Part shown: piece after piece, positions 18,156 to 26,598 of the stretch
Layout: the number at the start of each line of letters is the position of its first letter
Position numbering within the stretch: the stretch's first letter is position 1
Assembly (NCBI RefSeq): GCF_017873565.1
Contig: NZ_JAGGKH010000004.1
Coordinates: 124,001 to 188,000 of the forward strand
DNA: 64,000 nucleotides
Origin: Lederbergia galactosidilytica
Lineage (GTDB): Bacteria; Bacillota; Bacilli; Bacillales; Bacillaceae_C
Direction of reading: 5' to 3'
Made by a program: the position numbers and the translations under genes
The notes under the pieces: model-generated
The model's database searches: none
Told to the model about the DNA's origin: nothing
Seen by the model: only the letters and a program-made list of their open reading frames with translations

Positions 18156-18231
18156 TGAAGTAACCTCACTTTCAAATTTAAAAGACGAGGAAGTTTCTAA
18201 CCTTGCTAGCAATGAGCATGCTCTTTAATAA

Positions 18232-18263
18232 GAAAAACCCATCTCCTTTAATTTAGTAGATGG
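18232..18263 (-). terminator. Terminator downstream of the NUDIX gene
   Basis: CCCATCT and AGATGGG arms; on the minus strand the stem is followed by TTTTTCTTATT. It closes the methyltransferase-NUDIX unit, about 105 bases after the stop codon. Confidence 0.75.
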
Positions 18264-18369
18264 GTGGTTAGACTAGTTATAGATAGGGAATATTTACTTA
18301 CTTTTACCCAAATTAGCGAAAATTCACACAATGTAAATTTCCCTAGAAACTGGGTATATGTTTATTTCG

Positions 18370-18861
18370 CTATAATTGCTTAATTTCCCAATTTCTATAG
18401 TGATATGTTTGGATTCCGAATTCTCCAGTACGAAGCCATTGAAAGGCCTTGAGGACTAATGGAGAAGCATTTTCTTGAGAAATTTCCCTTTTCGAAACCC
18501 AAACGGCTCCAAGAGAATCTTGTCCATCAAACTGTTCAGGCTCACTTATTTCACCGCCAATTTTGTTAACTAAATAGAAAATAGCGATATGATGAACAGC
18601 AGTGTAGTCCTTCCAGTCCCATGGTAACATGAAATCAACTGCCCCTATTTGTTCCTTAATCTCAATATCAATCCCCGTCTCTTCCTCAAACTCTCTTCTT
18701 AAGGCTTGGAAAAGGCCTTCTCCATCCTCTAAATTTCCTCCAGGAAGATCAAAGCGATTTTTATATGGACCACCACTTTTATTGATCACTAGCAGTTTTC
18801 CATTCTTAATTAATATTCCATAAACACCAAAGGCTCGATGGAATTTCTCCACACTAACCAT
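18370..18861 (-). CDS. NUDIX hydrolase
   Basis: 163 residues with a complete NUDIX box at about 42-64 (GNLEDGEGLFQALRREFEEE, then TGI), which binds the metal that hydrolyses nucleoside diphosphate-X compounds. GGPYKNRFDLPGG precedes it, as in YjhB/ADP-ribose-like members. The substrate cannot be told from sequence. It follows the methyltransferase gene by 30 bases, so the two are probably co-transcribed, and a terminator lies downstream. Confidence 0.9.
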   Translation of the reverse strand: MVSVEKFHRAFGVYGILIKNGKLLVINKSGGPYKNRFDLPGGNLEDGEGLFQALRREFEEETGIDIEIKEQIGAVDFMLPWDWKDYTAVHHIAIFYLVNKIGGEISEPEQFDGQDSLGAVWVSKREISQENASPLVLKAFQWLRTGEFGIQTYHYRNWEIKQL

Positions 18862-18891
18862 AAATGGCCCCCTTTTACTGCCCCTATCATT

Positions 18892-19647
18892 TCACGGCTT
18901 TCTAAGCTTAAAAACAATGAAATCAGCGCATCGAAAATCCTCTTTAAAAGTTGGATATTTCTCCAACATTTCTGGCGATGGCTTTGGTTCGATAAGACCA
19001 TCTATTAGAAAACCAGATTGAATCGCTGTATTCACATAGCTTGTCAATGTACGATGAAATAGAAGGATCTTCTCCTGCTCACCCATTCTTTGTTCATAGG
19101 CTCCCTCATAGAAATACTGATCTACATTCCAATGCATCTTTTCACCGTTTTGATCTTTCTCCCAGCCACTATTAGGAGTCACAAAGCAAGGATGCAATAA
19201 AGAGAAAATAAAAACCCCTCCCTTTACTAACAATCGATACATTTCCAAAAACACCTTCTCATAATCAGCAAGATCTTGAATCACCATATTGGAGACGATG
19301 AGATCAAAGCTTTGATCCTCTAGAAATGAAAGATCTTCGCAATTCCCATACTTATAAATAATCTGCTCAGATCCAGTTCTTTCTTTGGCAATTTCCAACA
19401 TTCTCTTAGAAAAGTCAACAGCCGTTACATTTGCCCCAGCCTTCGCTAATAGTCTGCTTAAATAGCCCTCCCCACATCCGGCATCTAAAACTTTTTGATT
19501 CTCCACTTTATCCATAAGCGAAAATAATGTGGGATTTAAAAAGATTTCTTTATGACGATCACCTTGTTCAGTATGCATCTCAGAATAAGCGTCCGCAAAT
19601 TGATCCCATCTTTTTATCGCTTCTTCCGTCCCGATATTTCTTGCCAT
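18892..19647 (-). CDS. Class I SAM-dependent methyltransferase
   Basis: 251 residues from the ATG at 19647, preceded by AAGGTGAT. Motif I is VLDAGCGEGYLSRLLAKAGA (near residue 55), motif II VTAVDFSKRML, motif IV FDLIVSNMVIQDL, and a post-IV loop LVKGGVFIFSLLHPCF. It belongs to the broad Methyltransf_11/UbiE-like group acting on small molecules. No TM segments. The acceptor is unknown; co-transcription with a NUDIX hydrolase gives no clear hint. Confidence 0.88.
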   Translation of the reverse strand: MARNIGTEEAIKRWDQFADAYSEMHTEQGDRHKEIFLNPTLFSLMDKVENQKVLDAGCGEGYLSRLLAKAGANVTAVDFSKRMLEIAKERTGSEQIIYKYGNCEDLSFLEDQSFDLIVSNMVIQDLADYEKVFLEMYRLLVKGGVFIFSLLHPCFVTPNSGWEKDQNGEKMHWNVDQYFYEGAYEQRMGEQEKILLFHRTLTSYVNTAIQSGFLIDGLIEPKPSPEMLEKYPTFKEDFRCADFIVFKLRKP

Positions 19648-19900
19648 TCTTATCACCTTACTTCAGTATGATATTCTACCCGACTATAAATATTCTCTAT
19701 GTTGCAAATGATCTCCTTTATTCAATCCGTAAAAAGTATGTTAGTATAGGCAATCATCGTAAAATAGTACATACTAAGGAAATAGGTAGGCTTCAATGGG
19801 ATCTTATATTAGTTAGTTTTATTATATAAAGAATGGTTAAATCACTGATAAGCTGAACTCCCCCAAAATTTATTACTTACTAAAAGTGTGGTGTTTTCAA

Positions 19901-20596
19901 TTGTTTAAACTTCTTCTTATTGAAGATGATGCAACTCTATTCCGCGAAATAAAAGATAGATTATTGCAATGGTCTTATACTGTGTATGGGATTAACGATT
20001 TTAGTACGGTTATGGAAGAATTTACAACAGTAAAGCCTGATTTAGTCATAATCGATATCCAGTTGCCGAAATTTGATGGATTCCACTGGTGCCGTATGAT
20101 TCGTTCTCATTCGAAGGTCCCGATCATCTTTTTATCATCACGTGACCATCCTACAGATATCGTCATGTCCATGCAGCTTGGTGCAGATGATTATATTCAA
20201 AAGCCTTTCCACTTCGATGTGTTAATTGCAAAAATTCAAGCTGTTCTACGTCGGACCTACAATTATAATACAGATGAAATTTCACTTAAGACATGGAATG
20301 GAGCAACGGTTGATTACGAGAAAAATATGATTCAAAATGAGGATGGGTCAATTGAATTAACCAAAAATGAAATGTTCATTTTAAAAGTGCTCATTGAACA
20401 AAAAAATAAGATTGTAAGTCGTGATGAACTCATCAAAAGCCTATGGGACGATGAACGCTTTATTAGTGATAATACATTAACTGTAAATGTCAATCGGTTA
20501 CGGAAAAAGCTTGAACAGCTTAATTTAGGAGGCTATATTGAAACAAAGGTCGGACAAGGATATCTTGCTGTAGAAAAGGACTTTTTATATGATTAA
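19901..20596 (+). CDS. bceR: Response regulator BceR
   Basis: 231 residues from a TTG start. The receiver domain begins MFKLLLIEDDATLFREIKDR and holds the phospho-acceptor in VIIDIQLPKFDGFHWCR and the Lys in DDYIQKPFHFD. It is followed by an OmpR/PhoB-type winged helix (ELTKNEMFILKVLIEQKNKI ... TVNVNRLRKKLEQL). The sequence matches my memory of Bacillus BceR closely over its length, so I place the start at TTG 19901 rather than the GTG at 19886. The gene overlaps bceS by 8 bases. Known role: activates bceAB when the BceS-BceAB complex senses bacitracin or related peptides. Confidence 0.95.
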   Translation: MFKLLLIEDDATLFREIKDRLLQWSYTVYGINDFSTVMEEFTTVKPDLVIIDIQLPKFDGFHWCRMIRSHSKVPIIFLSSRDHPTDIVMSMQLGADDYIQKPFHFDVLIAKIQAVLRRTYNYNTDEISLKTWNGATVDYEKNMIQNEDGSIELTKNEMFILKVLIEQKNKIVSRDELIKSLWDDERFISDNTLTVNVNRLRKKLEQLNLGGYIETKVGQGYLAVEKDFLYD

Positions 20597-21593
20597 ACAA
20601 TTTATTATAGAAAGATGTAGTTGGATTTTTCTATTTCTTTTTCTTCAGTTACTGCTTGTCTTTGTTGCTTATCTCGATCCCGCCATTCCGTTAACACCCA
20701 TTCTCTACATTATCTTTTTGTCCTGTTTGATTATTATTATATTTGGGATTGTTCGTTACCAAAAAGAAACAAAGTTTTATAAAAGCCTAAATGATTGGGA
20801 GCCCAACCTTGATTTAAGTACGATTATTCATGCGGAAAGCCCCTTTGAACAAATCGTAAAAGAAACGTTAACAGACCAAACGCAAAAACTTAAAAATGAA
20901 GCTGCCATTCATTTCGTTAATTTAGAGCAGGAAAAAGATGATTTATTGTCGTGGATTCATGAAGTTAAGACCCCATTAACAGCCATGCAATTAATTATTG
21001 ACCGTTTAGAGGATGAGGTAGTCAAAACACAATTAACTCATGAATGGGTACGCATTCACTTACTCCTTGACCAACAATTGCACCAAAAACGTATGCCATT
21101 TATTGAAAATGATTTACATATTGAAAAAATCGATGTAAAATCAATCATTTTCAGAGAAATTAAATCCTTACAATCCTGGTGTATGCAAAAGGGGATTGGT
21201 TTTGACGTAGACCTAGAGAAAAGAGCCATACTAAGTGATAGTAAATGGTTAGCTTTTATCATCAGACAGCTATTAACAAATGCGATTAAATACAGTGAAT
21301 CAACTGATATTCTCATCAAGACCTATCTGCAAAACGATCATATTCATTTAGAAATTCGCGATTTTGGACGTGGAATTGCCCCAAAAGACATGCCAAGGAT
21401 TTTCGATAAAGGCTTTACTTCTACATTGCAACATCGGGACAATGCCGCAACAGGGATGGGATTATATTTAGCTAAAAAAGCAGCACATTCATTATTGATT
21501 CAAATCCGTGTTACCTCAGAACTCCAAGAGGGAACAACTATTACACTTATATTTCCAAAAGCAAATAAATTTCAGCATATATTAAGCATGTGA
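20589..21593 (+). CDS. bceS: Intramembrane-sensing histidine kinase BceS
   Basis: 334 residues. Two closely spaced membrane helices (about 12-32 and 37-56) with almost no extracellular loop are typical of kinases that sense through a partner transporter. The H-box is SWIHEVKTPLTAM near residue 124. The ATP-binding domain shows QLLTNAIKY, DFGRGIAP and GMGLYLAKK. It reports flux through BceAB to BceR. It overlaps bceR and ends inside a palindrome that may be both operator and terminator. Confidence 0.95.
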   Translation: MIKQFIIERCSWIFLFLFLQLLLVFVAYLDPAIPLTPILYIIFLSCLIIIIFGIVRYQKETKFYKSLNDWEPNLDLSTIIHAESPFEQIVKETLTDQTQKLKNEAAIHFVNLEQEKDDLLSWIHEVKTPLTAMQLIIDRLEDEVVKTQLTHEWVRIHLLLDQQLHQKRMPFIENDLHIEKIDVKSIIFREIKSLQSWCMQKGIGFDVDLEKRAILSDSKWLAFIIRQLLTNAIKYSESTDILIKTYLQNDHIHLEIRDFGRGIAPKDMPRIFDKGFTSTLQHRDNAATGMGLYLAKKAAHSLLIQIRVTSELQEGTTITLIFPKANKFQHILSM

Positions 21594-21614
21594 CAACAAT
21601 GTCACATGCTTTTT
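21585..21614 (+). promoter_or_regulatory. Palindrome at the bceS end: BceR box and/or terminator
   Basis: AGCATGTGAC (21585-21594), AACAAT and GTCACATGCT (21601-21610) form a perfect 10-bp dyad, followed by TTTT. Its core TGACA-N4-TGTCA (21591-21604) fits the BceR-type binding pattern TNACA-N4-TGTNA known from Bacillus subtilis. It lies about 70 bases upstream of the probable bceA start point (-10 TATAAT at 21658-21663). The stem-plus-T-run form would also terminate the bceRS transcript. Confidence 0.7.
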
Positions 21615-21734
21615 CAATTTGTTCGCCAAATCGAAGGAAAACAAAAGAGCCACTCTTTATAATGAAATAAAGTGAACCAATTAGTGGGACTTTCTCATCC
21701 TCACTGATTTAAGAAGATCAATGGAGGTATTTTA

Positions 21735-22496
21735 ATGAAGATTTTAGAGGCGAGCAAAATATACAAGAACTATGGTAATAAATTGAATAAGCAAGAAGTG
21801 CTAAAAGGTATTGATCTGAGTGTAGACCAAGGAGAATTTGTCAGCATTATGGGGGCATCTGGGTCAGGCAAAACAACATTACTAAATGTACTGTCCTCGA
21901 TTGATAAGGTCAGTAATGGAACGATTAAAATTGATGGTAATGAAATGACCAACATGAAGGAAAAACAATTGGCTACTTTTCGGAAGAATCATTTAGGCTT
22001 CATATTTCAAGAATATAATCTATTAGATACATTGACGGTCAAAGAAAATATTCTTTTGCCTTTATCTATTACAAAAATAGCCAAAAGAGAAGCACAGCGA
22101 AAGTTCGAAACGGTTGCCAAGGAATTAGGAATATATGATGTAAAAGATAAGTATCCGAATGAAATATCAGGGGGTCAAATGCAGCGCACCTCTGCAGCCC
22201 GATCTTTTATTCATCAGCCGGATATAATCTTTGCTGATGAACCAACAGGGGCACTAGATTCAAAGTCTGCTGCTGATTTGTTAAACAAACTAAGCGCATT
22301 AAATCAAAAACGACAAGCTACCATCATTATGGTAACGCATGACCCGACAGCTGCAAGTTTCGGTAGTCGCGTTATTTTTATAAAGGATGGACAAATTTAT
22401 TCACAATTAAATAAGGGCGAGCAATCTAGGCAAGACTTTTTCAATGACATTATCAAGACACAGGCTTTATTAGGTGGGATACAAAATGAGTATTAA
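21735..22496 (+). CDS. bceA: Bacitracin-type ABC transporter ATP-binding protein BceA
   Basis: 253 residues of the MacB/LolD-like group. Walker A is [12 protein letters not shown] (near residue 41), signature [15 protein letters not shown], Walker [14 protein letters not shown]-loop VTHDPTA. GGAGG precedes the ATG. A TATAAT at 21658-21663 without a clear -35 suits an activator-dependent promoter, with the BceR-type palindrome upstream. It powers BceB, which frees undecaprenyl-pyrophosphate from bacitracin-like peptides. The end overlaps bceB by 11 bases. Confidence 0.95.
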   Translation: MKILEASKIYKNYGNKLNKQEVLKGIDLSVDQGEFVSIMGASGSGKTTLLNVLSSIDKVSNGTIKIDGNEMTNMKEKQLATFRKNHLGFIFQEYNLLDTLTVKENILLPLSITKIAKREAQRKFETVAKELGIYDVKDKYPNEISGGQMQRTSAARSFIHQPDIIFADEPTGALDSKSAADLLNKLSALNQKRQATIIMVTHDPTAASFGSRVIFIKDGQIYSQLNKGEQSRQDFFNDIIKTQALLGGIQNEY

Positions 22497-24432
22497 TCAA
22501 ATCATTCTTCGTAGCTTGAAGAAGAATATTAAAAATTATTATCTCTATGTGTTTGCCTTAGTCTTTAGTGTTGCTCTTTATTTTGCCTTTGTCACCCTGC
22601 AATACGATCCATCCATGGACGAAGCAAAAGGATCGATTAAAGGGGCAGCAGCGGTCAAGGCAGGATCCGTCCTCCTCGTCTCCATTGTCACTATTTTCCT
22701 CCTATATGCAAATAAGCTCTTTATTAAGCGTCGTAGTAAGGAGATAGGCTTATTTCAGCTAATTGGATTGACGAGAAATGAAATATTCCGTCTCTTAAGC
22801 GCCGAGAACGTGATCCTTTATTTTGGTTCCTTACTGATCGGAATTTTCATTGGATTTTCTGGTTCAAAATTAATCAAAATGATTTTATTTAAAATAGTGG
22901 GCCTTGAAACAAGCACTACACTGCAATTTTCTATAAAAGCATTGATTCAAACACTTATCGTTTTTGCGGTGATCTACCTTTTTATCTTGTTGATGAACTA
23001 TATGTTTATCAAAAGGCAAACGATTTTATCTTTATTTAAAGTGGTTTCCTCCTCAGAAGGAAGGGTGAAAAAAGTTAGCCTATTTGAGATCATTTTGGGG
23101 GCATTGGGGATTATTTGTATCCTGTCAGGCTATTATATTTCGTCAAAGTTATTTAACGGAGATTTTGCAAACGTGAACGAACTCTTTTTCAAGATGATTT
23201 TCATTCTTGGCTCAGTTATTATCGGCACATACTTGTTTTATAAAGGATCTGTTACATTCATCACGAACATGATTCGAAAGGGGAAAAAAGGCTACTTAAA
23301 TATAAATGAAGTGTTATCCCTTTCCTCGATTATGTTTCGCATGAAATCAAGTGCCTTTTTGTTAACCATTATTACAACCGTGTCTGCGCTTGCCATTGGC
23401 TTATTATCGCTAAGTTATATCTCATATTATTCTGCGGAAAAGAACGCCGAAAGCAGTGTACCCACACACTTCTCATTTACAACAGCAAAGGATGCAGAAG
23501 CATTCAAAGAGACATTAAAGGGGAAGAATATCGACTATATTGAGACACAAATCGATGTCATTCAAGCAGATGTAAATGTAGAGGAAATATTGACAGTTAG
23601 TATGGAAGGGATGAACTTTGATCCGAATACGTTGACCCTCCCCGTTATCAGTGACAAAGCCGTTAAAGGGTTCGATCTAAAACAGGACGAAACGCTTTTT
23701 ACGGGGACCAGTGATGCCCTAAATAAAATGATGTCCTTCAAAACTTCGGGGAACATCGAGTGGAGCGGACAAAAAGAAACAATTCCGCAAAAATATATCG
23801 GATTAGAAGATAAATATATCATCCCTTATAATTTTACAAACGGTGGACTACCTACTGCCATTGTCGATGCTAAAACCTTTCAACGTATGAAGAACGATCT
23901 TAATCCAGATCTCCAGATGGATTCCTCGCTATTTGTCGGAATCAATCTGAAAGACAAGCAGAAATTAGAAGAGGCCAATAAGCTATTTCAAAGCCTTAGT
24001 TTTGACGAGAATGCCCATAATTTTTCTCAGCTGCAAGTAAGCAATAACCAGAAAATGAACATGGGATTAATCATGTTTATCGTTGCCTTTTTGGGACTCA
24101 CCTTTTTAATTACATCTGGTTGTATCCTTTACTTTAAACAAATGGATGAAAGTGAAGATGAAAAACCTCAATATACAATCTTACGAAAACTAGGCTTTAC
24201 TCAAGGTGACTTGCTAAGAGGCATTCAAACAAAACAATTCTTTAACTTTGGAATCCCTCTCGTTATTGGTCTTTCCCATAGTTATTTTGCTGTTCAATCT
24301 GGTTGGTTCCTTTTTGGAACAGAGCTGTGGACACCTATGCTGATTGTTATGGTAATCTATACTGCTTTATATTCTATCTTTGGAATGCTTTCCATCTTTT
24401 ATTCCAAAAAGGTGATTCAACAAGCATTGTAA
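22486..24432 (+). CDS. bceB: Bacitracin-type ABC transporter permease BceB
   Basis: 648 residues from the ATG at 22486 (AGGTGG 8 bases before). Ten membrane helices: one near residue 20, three between 55 and 175, two around 200-250, one near 290, and three at the end from about 530. FtsX-type domains enclose a large extracellular domain of about 210 residues between helices 7 and 8 (about 315-525), the ligand-sensing part of BceB proteins. It acts with BceA in detoxification and signals to BceS. It completes the standard bceRS-bceAB gene order and is followed by a strong terminator. Confidence 0.95.
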   Translation: MSINQIILRSLKKNIKNYYLYVFALVFSVALYFAFVTLQYDPSMDEAKGSIKGAAAVKAGSVLLVSIVTIFLLYANKLFIKRRSKEIGLFQLIGLTRNEIFRLLSAENVILYFGSLLIGIFIGFSGSKLIKMILFKIVGLETSTTLQFSIKALIQTLIVFAVIYLFILLMNYMFIKRQTILSLFKVVSSSEGRVKKVSLFEIILGALGIICILSGYYISSKLFNGDFANVNELFFKMIFILGSVIIGTYLFYKGSVTFITNMIRKGKKGYLNINEVLSLSSIMFRMKSSAFLLTIITTVSALAIGLLSLSYISYYSAEKNAESSVPTHFSFTTAKDAEAFKETLKGKNIDYIETQIDVIQADVNVEEILTVSMEGMNFDPNTLTLPVISDKAVKGFDLKQDETLFTGTSDALNKMMSFKTSGNIEWSGQKETIPQKYIGLEDKYIIPYNFTNGGLPTAIVDAKTFQRMKNDLNPDLQMDSSLFVGINLKDKQKLEEANKLFQSLSFDENAHNFSQLQVSNNQKMNMGLIMFIVAFLGLTFLITSGCILYFKQMDESEDEKPQYTILRKLGFTQGDLLRGIQTKQFFNFGIPLVIGLSHSYFAVQSGWFLFGTELWTPMLIVMVIYTALYSIFGMLSIFYSKKVIQQAL

Positions 24433-24487
24433 TAGCAGGAAATGAATAATAAATAATGCCAGTATCCAAAGCTCTCCATAACCTAAA

Positions 24488-24540
24488 ATTCGGCCTGGGG
24501 TCCACTTCTAAGTGGTCCTCAGCCGAATCATTATTTTTAT
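24488..24540. terminator. Bidirectional terminator between bceB and the MerR gene
   Basis: Outer arms ATTCGGC and GCCGAAT, then inner CTG/CAG and CCACTT/AAGTGG pairs, give a long stem. T-rich sequence (ATTATTTTTATTT) follows on the plus side and AATTTTAGG on the minus side. It serves the two convergent genes. Confidence 0.85.
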
Positions 24541-24548
24541 TTGGGGTC

Positions 24549-25325
24549 TTATTCCTTATCTGGTGTGTATATTCCCACTTGAATCATATAATGCTCCATT
24601 GCTTGCTGTAACCATTTTTCCTCTTCCTCCGTATATGGAGAAGGAATAATTTTTTCAAAGTCTTCCACAGCTAACTCACTTAATTCTCCGAGGACACCCA
24701 TAGCCTCTTCTCCAACAAACTCCATAGTGGCCTCCATATGTTTTTCAACTAACTTTTGGACTTCAGGATCATCAAACGGGCGATTCATTAATCTTTTAAT
24801 CTCATTAGACAGTTCAATAAACTCTATATCCAGCGCCAACATTTCTTCTTCCGTCTTGTCAAACAATTGATCTATCACTTCATTTGGTGCAAGTTGCTCA
24901 ATCCAAAGCCGTTGTTCACTCTCTGTTTGGATATTTTGGACAAGGCTCATTAAAATATCACTGTTCACTTCCTCTACTTCTTCTAATAAAGTAACTGTTC
25001 GATCAATCGCCTTTAAGGCTGTTTCAATGTGATCTTTTTTCTCCACAAGAGCCTGCTTTTGAGTTTGTAAACTTTCCTTTAAACTTGAGTCATAACGCTC
25101 CTCATTCATCATCGTAGCGATTTCCTCTAGACGATAACCTAGGAATTTAAACACGATGATCTTCTGCAATTTAAGTACATCTTGATCTGTATACAAACGA
25201 CGTCCAGACTGTGGGGCTTTTTCAGCTTTGAGCAAACCAATTTCATCATAATAATGCAATGTTCGAATAGAGGTACGCGTCTTTTTGGAAAATTCACCAA
25301 TTAGGTATTTTTTATCTTTACTCAT
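24549..25325 (-). CDS. MerR-family regulator
   Basis: 258 residues. The N-terminal MerR winged helix (YLIGEFSKKTRTSIRTLHYY DEIGLLKA region, residues 8-35, then GRRLYTDQDVLKLQKI) is followed by the long dimerisation coil (about 80-120) and a C-terminal all-helical domain resembling the TipAS/antibiotic-sensing type. GGAGGG precedes the ATG. It lies next to bceB but convergent. Its own promoter has the hallmark 19-bp spacer with a dyad, so it is probably autoregulated. The effector is unknown. Confidence 0.85.
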   Translation of the reverse strand: MSKDKKYLIGEFSKKTRTSIRTLHYYDEIGLLKAEKAPQSGRRLYTDQDVLKLQKIIVFKFLGYRLEEIATMMNEERYDSSLKESLQTQKQALVEKKDHIETALKAIDRTVTLLEEVEEVNSDILMSLVQNIQTESEQRLWIEQLAPNEVIDQLFDKTEEEMLALDIEFIELSNEIKRLMNRPFDDPEVQKLVEKHMEATMEFVGEEAMGVLGELSELAVEDFEKIIPSPYTEEEEKWLQQAMEHYMIQVGIYTPDKE

Positions 25326-25357
25326 CTTCTAATCCCTCCAGGTTTTTCATTATCTTT

Positions 25358-25388
25358 ATCATAGCTCCTCCAGTAACTGGAGATGCAA
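25358..25388 (-). promoter_or_regulatory. MerR-type autoregulated promoter
   Basis: On the minus strand TTGCAT (25383-25388) and TATGAT (25358-25363) are separated by 19 bases instead of 17. The spacer contains the perfect dyad CTCCAGT-T-ACTGGAG (25368-25382). Overlong spacers with a central dyad are the classical target of MerR activators, which twist the DNA. It lies 32 bases before the MerR ATG. Confidence 0.8.
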
Positions 25389-25581
25389 GGATAAATTTAG
25401 AACAACCCAAATAAATTTTGGAGATGGATTATCTTTATGAGCAAAGGTTTCACATAAGCGGAGTGTTTTGGGAGGGAGGTCAATATAGATTATAATAGAG
25501 TATCTACCGTTTTTTAGAGTTCAACACATAAACCTTTTCATTGACACATCAACACATGAACCGTCTACTGGACAACAGCAT

Positions 25582-26403
25582 TTATGAAATAAGCTCCTCC
25601 ATATATTGCCTTAATTTATTAGATGTGGCAGATAGCTTTTCAATTTCAGACATGAATTCTGTAACAAGTTCCGCTTCCTCTTGAGAAGCCTTTGCAATTT
25701 CACTAAAATCCGCTTGCATACCCTCAATGGATTCCTTTATAGAATTTAACGTTTCTTCGATATTAACTGTGGCATTTTTGGAATCAGCCGATAATCTTCT
25801 CACTTCATCTGCCACAACTCCAAATCCTGCCCCTGCACTTCCCACTCTTGCAGCTTCAATCGCCGCATTCAAACCAAGAAGATTTGTTTGCTCACTAATT
25901 TTCTTTATCGTGCCAGTCACTACATTAATATTTGAAGAATGTTCCACTGTAAGTTTTGTATTCTCCGCAATTTGTTCAGTAGTAGCTGATAACTCTTCGG
26001 AATGAGCTGCAATTAGCTGGACCTTTTCATGCAGTGAATCTGCAATCGAATCCATGTTTTTTACAACTTCAGTAAAAAATTCCTGTCTTTTTGTACTGAC
26101 CGCTGCATTTACCGCAGCAATAACTTCTCCTTGATCATTTTTTATTGGAAATGAAATACTATCAAATGGAATTCCATATTCCTCTGCTGGTACTTTTACC
26201 GTTGTAGTTCCTTCTTTATTCACCTTTTTAAAGTTTAAATACCCATCTGGCAATGGGTCTCCCGGTTGATGCCCAAAATTTAAATCAGCACTTGGAGAAT
26301 AATAAACATATTTTTCATGATCAAATACGGTTATCATCGTTTCCTCTCTTAAAATATTCTTAAGATAGGGAATGGAAGCGATAAAAGCCTGTACCTTATC
26401 CAT
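25582..26403 (-). CDS. Soluble methyl-accepting chemotaxis-type protein
   Basis: 273 residues and no membrane helix. Residues 1-110 form a small sensor-like domain ([40 protein letters not shown]). The C-terminal half is a coiled-coil signalling domain with the chemoreceptor hairpin [20 protein letters not shown] (about 170-190), [20 protein letters not shown] following. It resembles cytoplasmic receptors such as YfmS. AAAGGAGT precedes the ATG. An 8-base GTCGATAT at 26435-26442 (minus) matches 7 of 8 bases of the sigma-D -10 box, but no TAAA -35 is present at the right distance. It probably feeds CheA or another kinase; the ligand is unknown. Confidence 0.88.
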   Translation of the reverse strand: MDKVQAFIASIPYLKNILREETMITVFDHEKYVYYSPSADLNFGHQPGDPLPDGYLNFKKVNKEGTTTVKVPAEEYGIPFDSISFPIKNDQGEVIAAVNAAVSTKRQEFFTEVVKNMDSIADSLHEKVQLIAAHSEELSATTEQIAENTKLTVEHSSNINVVTGTIKKISEQTNLLGLNAAIEAARVGSAGAGFGVVADEVRRLSADSKNATVNIEETLNSIKESIEGMQADFSEIAKASQEEAELVTEFMSEIEKLSATSNKLRQYMEELIS

Positions 26404-26598
26404 ATTAGCACTCCTTTAATAGTTTTCTAGTATAATATCGACATATCCCCCATGAACTAAAGTCTATTTGTCCGTAAAGATATGAATAATTAAATGAAGG
26501 ATAGGGTGCTATCTAGAAAGGATAAAGGGACTATTATTATCCTAGAAGTAAAATTTACTATCTATATATAGAAGAGAGCTGTTATATCCTATAACTGA

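Noticed and set aside
26435-26442. Sigma-D promoter for the soluble chemoreceptor
   Set aside because: GTCGATAT is close to the -10 consensus, but there is no TAAA about 15 bases upstream; a sigma-A reading of the same stretch is equally possible.
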